This document shows positions 7,139 through 8,856 of a stretch of 8,856 bases of DNA, piece by piece. This DNA comes from Roseomonas sp. Lineage in GTDB: Bacteria; Pseudomonadota; Alphaproteobacteria; Acetobacterales; Acetobacteraceae. The position numbers and the translations under genes are program-made. How positions within the stretch are numbered: position 1 is the first letter of the stretch; every line of letters begins with the position of its first letter. The stretch spans positions 1 through 8,856 of the forward strand of contig JADCFR010000433.1 in assembly GCA_020249415.1 (NCBI GenBank), given 5' to 3'. Below the pieces are notes generated by a model that did no database searches, was not told the DNA's origin, and saw only the letters and a list, made by a program, of their open reading frames with translations.

Positions 7139-7935
7139 GCCCTTGCCCCCGCCATTGGATTGCCCAAAGCTTCAACGCGTGCCTGCAACGCCATGCGATC
7201 GAGCGTGGTGAAGGGAAGGCTGATGAAGATATCCAACCGGCGCCGCAGCGCCGAGTAAAGTTCGTTCATAAGTGTCGCGCGTTCGGCACCGCCGCCCGAA
7301 AACTTTGCCGGGTCCGGCAAGGGCCAGGCCGCGCTGGTAATGGTATCGCCAAAATCCGGGCAGCGCTGGCCTTCCAGCGTATCGCAAAGTGCGATGACGA
7401 AATCGAAACGCGGCGCATCGGCGCTGGTGAACTCCTCCCAGGATTTGGACCGCAACGGCGCCACATCATGGCCGAGCGCCTGAAGCTGCGCGAGCACTTC
7501 CGGCAGCGGCCCATCGGGCGCGGGTTCCGACCCGGCGGAAAAGGCACGAAAACGCCCCGCACCGATGCGGTTCAGAATGGCTTCCGCCATGATGGAACGC
7601 GCCGAATTGCGCGTGCAGAGGAACAGCACCCGCATGACCCGGCCCGGGGCGGTGATGGGCGCTGACGCCCCGCCCAGAAACCCGACCAAAGCCGCAAAAG
7701 CCGCCGGGGCGCTGGCATAAAGCACCTGGCGCCCCAGGCGCTGCGGCGTGATCAGCCCGGCGTCTTCCAGCGCACGCAAATGGAATGAAAGCGTGGAGGG
7801 TGGCACACCCAGAGCTTCGGCGATTTCTCCTGCCGGCAGGCCCTCAGGCCCCGCCCCTTGCAGATTCTGGATCAGGGCCAGGCGCGTCGGCTGGCCCAAG
7901 GCGGCAAAAGCCGCAGCGGCGGATTCTGTTTCCAT
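7135..7935 (-). CDS. arsRC: ArsR-ArsC fusion: winged-helix repressor joined to LMW-phosphatase-type arsenate reductase
   Basis: The 266-residue protein has two domains. Residues 1-90 are an ArsR/SmtB winged helix: [16 protein letters not shown], then [27 protein letters not shown] (helix-turn-helix about 36-62) and the wing GRQVLYA. After a short Ala/Pro-rich linker (about 88-100), residues 101-245 are an arsenate reductase of the low-molecular-weight tyrosine phosphatase fold, with the P-loop C107-TRNSA-R113 (C-x5-R) and the shuttle cysteines C184 and C192 in [12 protein letters not shown], then WPLPDPAKF. All three redox cysteines of a thioredoxin-linked ArsC are present, so reductase activity is expected. 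The ArsR half has no cysteine and so lacks the E. coli-type ELCVCDL As(III) site and any cysteine site seen in other ArsR classes; C107, C184 and C192 are the only cysteines in the protein. The start abuts an operator-like palindrome and gap overlaps the stop. ArsR-ArsC fusions are known elsewhere; I infer autoregulation. Confidence 0.93.
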   Translation of the reverse strand: METESAAAAFAALGQPTRLALIQNLQGAGPEGLPAGEIAEALGVPPSTLSFHLRALEDAGLITPQRLGRQVLYASAPAAFAALVGFLGGASAPITAPGRVMRVLFLCTRNSARSIMAEAILNRIGAGRFRAFSAGSEPAPDGPLPEVLAQLQALGHDVAPLRSKSWEEFTSADAPRFDFVIALCDTLEGQRCPDFGDTITSAAWPLPDPAKFSGGGAERATLMNELYSALRRRLDIFISLPFTTLDRMALQARVEALGNPMAGARA

Positions 7936-7955
7936 GTTTCCAGTATAGTGGAAAC
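7936..7955 (-). promoter_or_regulatory. predicted ars operator overlapping a leaderless promoter
   Basis: On the coding (minus) strand GTTTCCA, a 6-base spacer and TGGAAAC form a perfect 7+7 inverted repeat ending directly before the arsRC ATG at 7935. Embedded in it is TATACT (7947-7942), a good sigma-70-type -10 box, six bases before the A of the ATG. That spacing puts the transcription start at the start codon, giving a leaderless mRNA; no Shine-Dalgarno exists at a proper distance. Extra TGGAAA half-sites lie at 7981-7976 and at 7934-7929 (within codons 1-3). No good -35 box is visible 16-18 bases upstream. A repressor bound here would cover the -10 box and the start, consistent with autorepression by ArsRC. 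Confidence 0.62.
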
Positions 7956-7997
7956 GAAGGATGCTGCACGTGAAATTTCCATGACAGGGCGAGCACC

Positions 7998-8856
7998 CTA
8001 CCAGCCATTCACCCGATCCCAGACGGCAATCACCTCATCCCCGCCATCCACAACGTAGTAACGGTCATGCGCGGCAACCGTCAGGCAAGTATGGTTTGGC
8101 GCCACGCGCACCAGGGCGCCGACGGGAAGCTCCGCAAAAGGGAGCAGGCCAGCGCCGCGCACTTCGCCATGTTCCTGATGGGTGCGGGTGACAATCGCCT
8201 CCCCAAAACGCCATTTGCCATGGCGGTCCAGCATGACGCCGAAGCCAAGATCGCGCGGCGCCGCCTGGGTGCTGCGATCCTTGGAAAGCGCAATCCCGCC
8301 CGCATCAATCAACACCGCATTACGATCCATCTTGCGGGAGGTCACGGCGGAAAGCACCGTCACCGCAATATCTTCCATGCCATGCGTGCCGATCTGGCCC
8401 TGGAACAAATCGCCGAACATATAGACGCCCGCGCGAATATCCGTAATGCCCGCCATGGATTGCCCGTAAAGCGCGGTGGGTGACGACCCGGCTGAGACAA
8501 CGCGCGGCGTGATGCCCATACCACGCAAACGCTCTGCGGCCAGCACGGCTCCGGCGCGTTCCGCTTCCGCCACTTTGCGCATGCCGTCTTCGCTGCGTTC
8601 CGCATAGGAATGCCCGGCATGGGTCATGATGCCAGCGCAGCCTGCGCCAAGCCGTTGGGCGATTTCCGCGAGCTTGTCCGAATCCGGCGCAATGCCGCCG
8701 CGACCCTCACCACAATCAACCTCGATCAAGGTCGGCAAAATGACCGTATGGGCGGCGATGGCGCTGGCGATATCCGCATCATCGGTAATCATATTGACAT
8801 CATTGCCGTGCGCGTTCAGCGCGGCGATGGCATCCAGCTTTTGCGGCGTAATGCCG
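7998..8856 (-). CDS. PLP-dependent D-threonine aldolase/D-serine dehydratase-like enzyme, 5' end outside window
   Basis: The frame is open from the window edge to a TAG at 8000-7998, giving 285 visible residues; a Met at 8792 is internal, because codons upstream of it continue the family pattern (GITPQKLDAIAALN). Relatives are about 370-390 residues, so roughly the first 90, including the PLP-binding lysine of the alanine-racemase-like barrel, lie outside. Visible family marks are VDCGEGRGGI, THAGHSY, SAGSSPTALYG, ITDIRAGVYMFGDL (PLP-phosphate side) and DAGGIALSKDRS. The C-terminal beta domain carries QEHGEV and, at 8093-8085, His-Thr-Cys in PNHTCLT, the His-x-Cys metal site of zinc- or manganese-dependent D-serine dehydratases and D-threonine aldolases, then VVDGGDEVIAVWDR. 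The reaction is cleavage of a D-3-hydroxy amino acid or D-serine; which substrate is used cannot be told. arsRC follows 62 bases downstream on the same strand, with its own promoter candidate, so no shared function is implied. Confidence 0.88.
   Translation of the reverse strand, partial: GITPQKLDAIAALNAHGNDVNMITDDADIASAIAAHTVILPTLIEVDCGEGRGGIAPDSDKLAEIAQRLGAGCAGIMTHAGHSYAERSEDGMRKVAEAERAGAVLAAERLRGMGITPRVVSAGSSPTALYGQSMAGITDIRAGVYMFGDLFQGQIGTHGMEDIAVTVLSAVTSRKMDRNAVLIDAGGIALSKDRSTQAAPRDLGFGVMLDRHGKWRFGEAIVTRTHQEHGEVRGAGLLPFAELPVGALVRVAPNHTCLTVAAHDRYYVVDGGDEVIAVWDRVNGW

Noticed and set aside
1..8856. tRNA, rRNA, CRISPR array, insertion sequence or phage att site
   Set aside because: No cloverleaf, regularly spaced repeats, transposase reading frame or terminal inverted repeats were seen on either strand.

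Overview
The window is GC-rich, densely packed bacterial DNA with no RNA genes, insertion sequences or CRISPR array. Short gaps, orphan Bug-type (TctC) and family 5 solute-binding proteins, and the protein families present suggest an alphaproteobacterium, plausibly Acetobacteraceae or another Rhodospirillales lineage. That placement is inferred from gene content and composition, not from a marker gene.

Layout. Positions 1-806 (minus) hold a YeeZ-like NAD(P)-binding epimerase/dehydratase homologue whose 3' end is cut off by the window edge. It diverges, across an 86-base gap, from a plus-strand pair: a membrane-anchored TPR protein (893-1720) and an exported Bug/TctC-type binding protein (1780-2760). 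The pair converges, with only two bases between the stop codons, on a long minus-strand series. Read in its direction of transcription, this is: a PLP-dependent fold-type III enzyme of the D-threonine aldolase/D-serine dehydratase type (8856-7998, 5' end outside the window), an ArsR-ArsC fusion (7935-7135), an arsenic-type glyceraldehyde-3-phosphate dehydrogenase (7138-6095), ArsJ (6093-4879), an exported family 5 (dipeptide/oligopeptide-type) binding protein (4844-3261), and a small flavodoxin-fold protein (3254-2763).

The centre of interest is the three-gene arsenate resistance operon arsRC-gap-arsJ. The genes are locked together by a 4-base ATGA overlap and a 1-base gap. From established work on GAPDH/ArsJ, the dehydrogenase makes unstable 1-arseno-3-phosphoglycerate from arsenate and glyceraldehyde 3-phosphate, and ArsJ exports it. 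The first gene fuses an ArsR-type winged-helix domain to a thioredoxin-family-type (low-molecular-weight phosphatase fold) arsenate reductase. The ArsR half has no cysteine at all; every cysteine in the protein is one of the three redox cysteines of the reductase half. The promoter region holds a perfect inverted repeat (GTTTCCA, 6 bases, TGGAAAC) that ends exactly at the start codon and contains a TATACT -10 candidate at the spacing expected for a leaderless mRNA. No arsenite pump (ArsB or Acr3) is in the window, so the reductase domain may serve sensing at least as much as detoxification. The two genes downstream of arsJ lie on the same strand and could be read through from it, but have no recognised link to arsenic.
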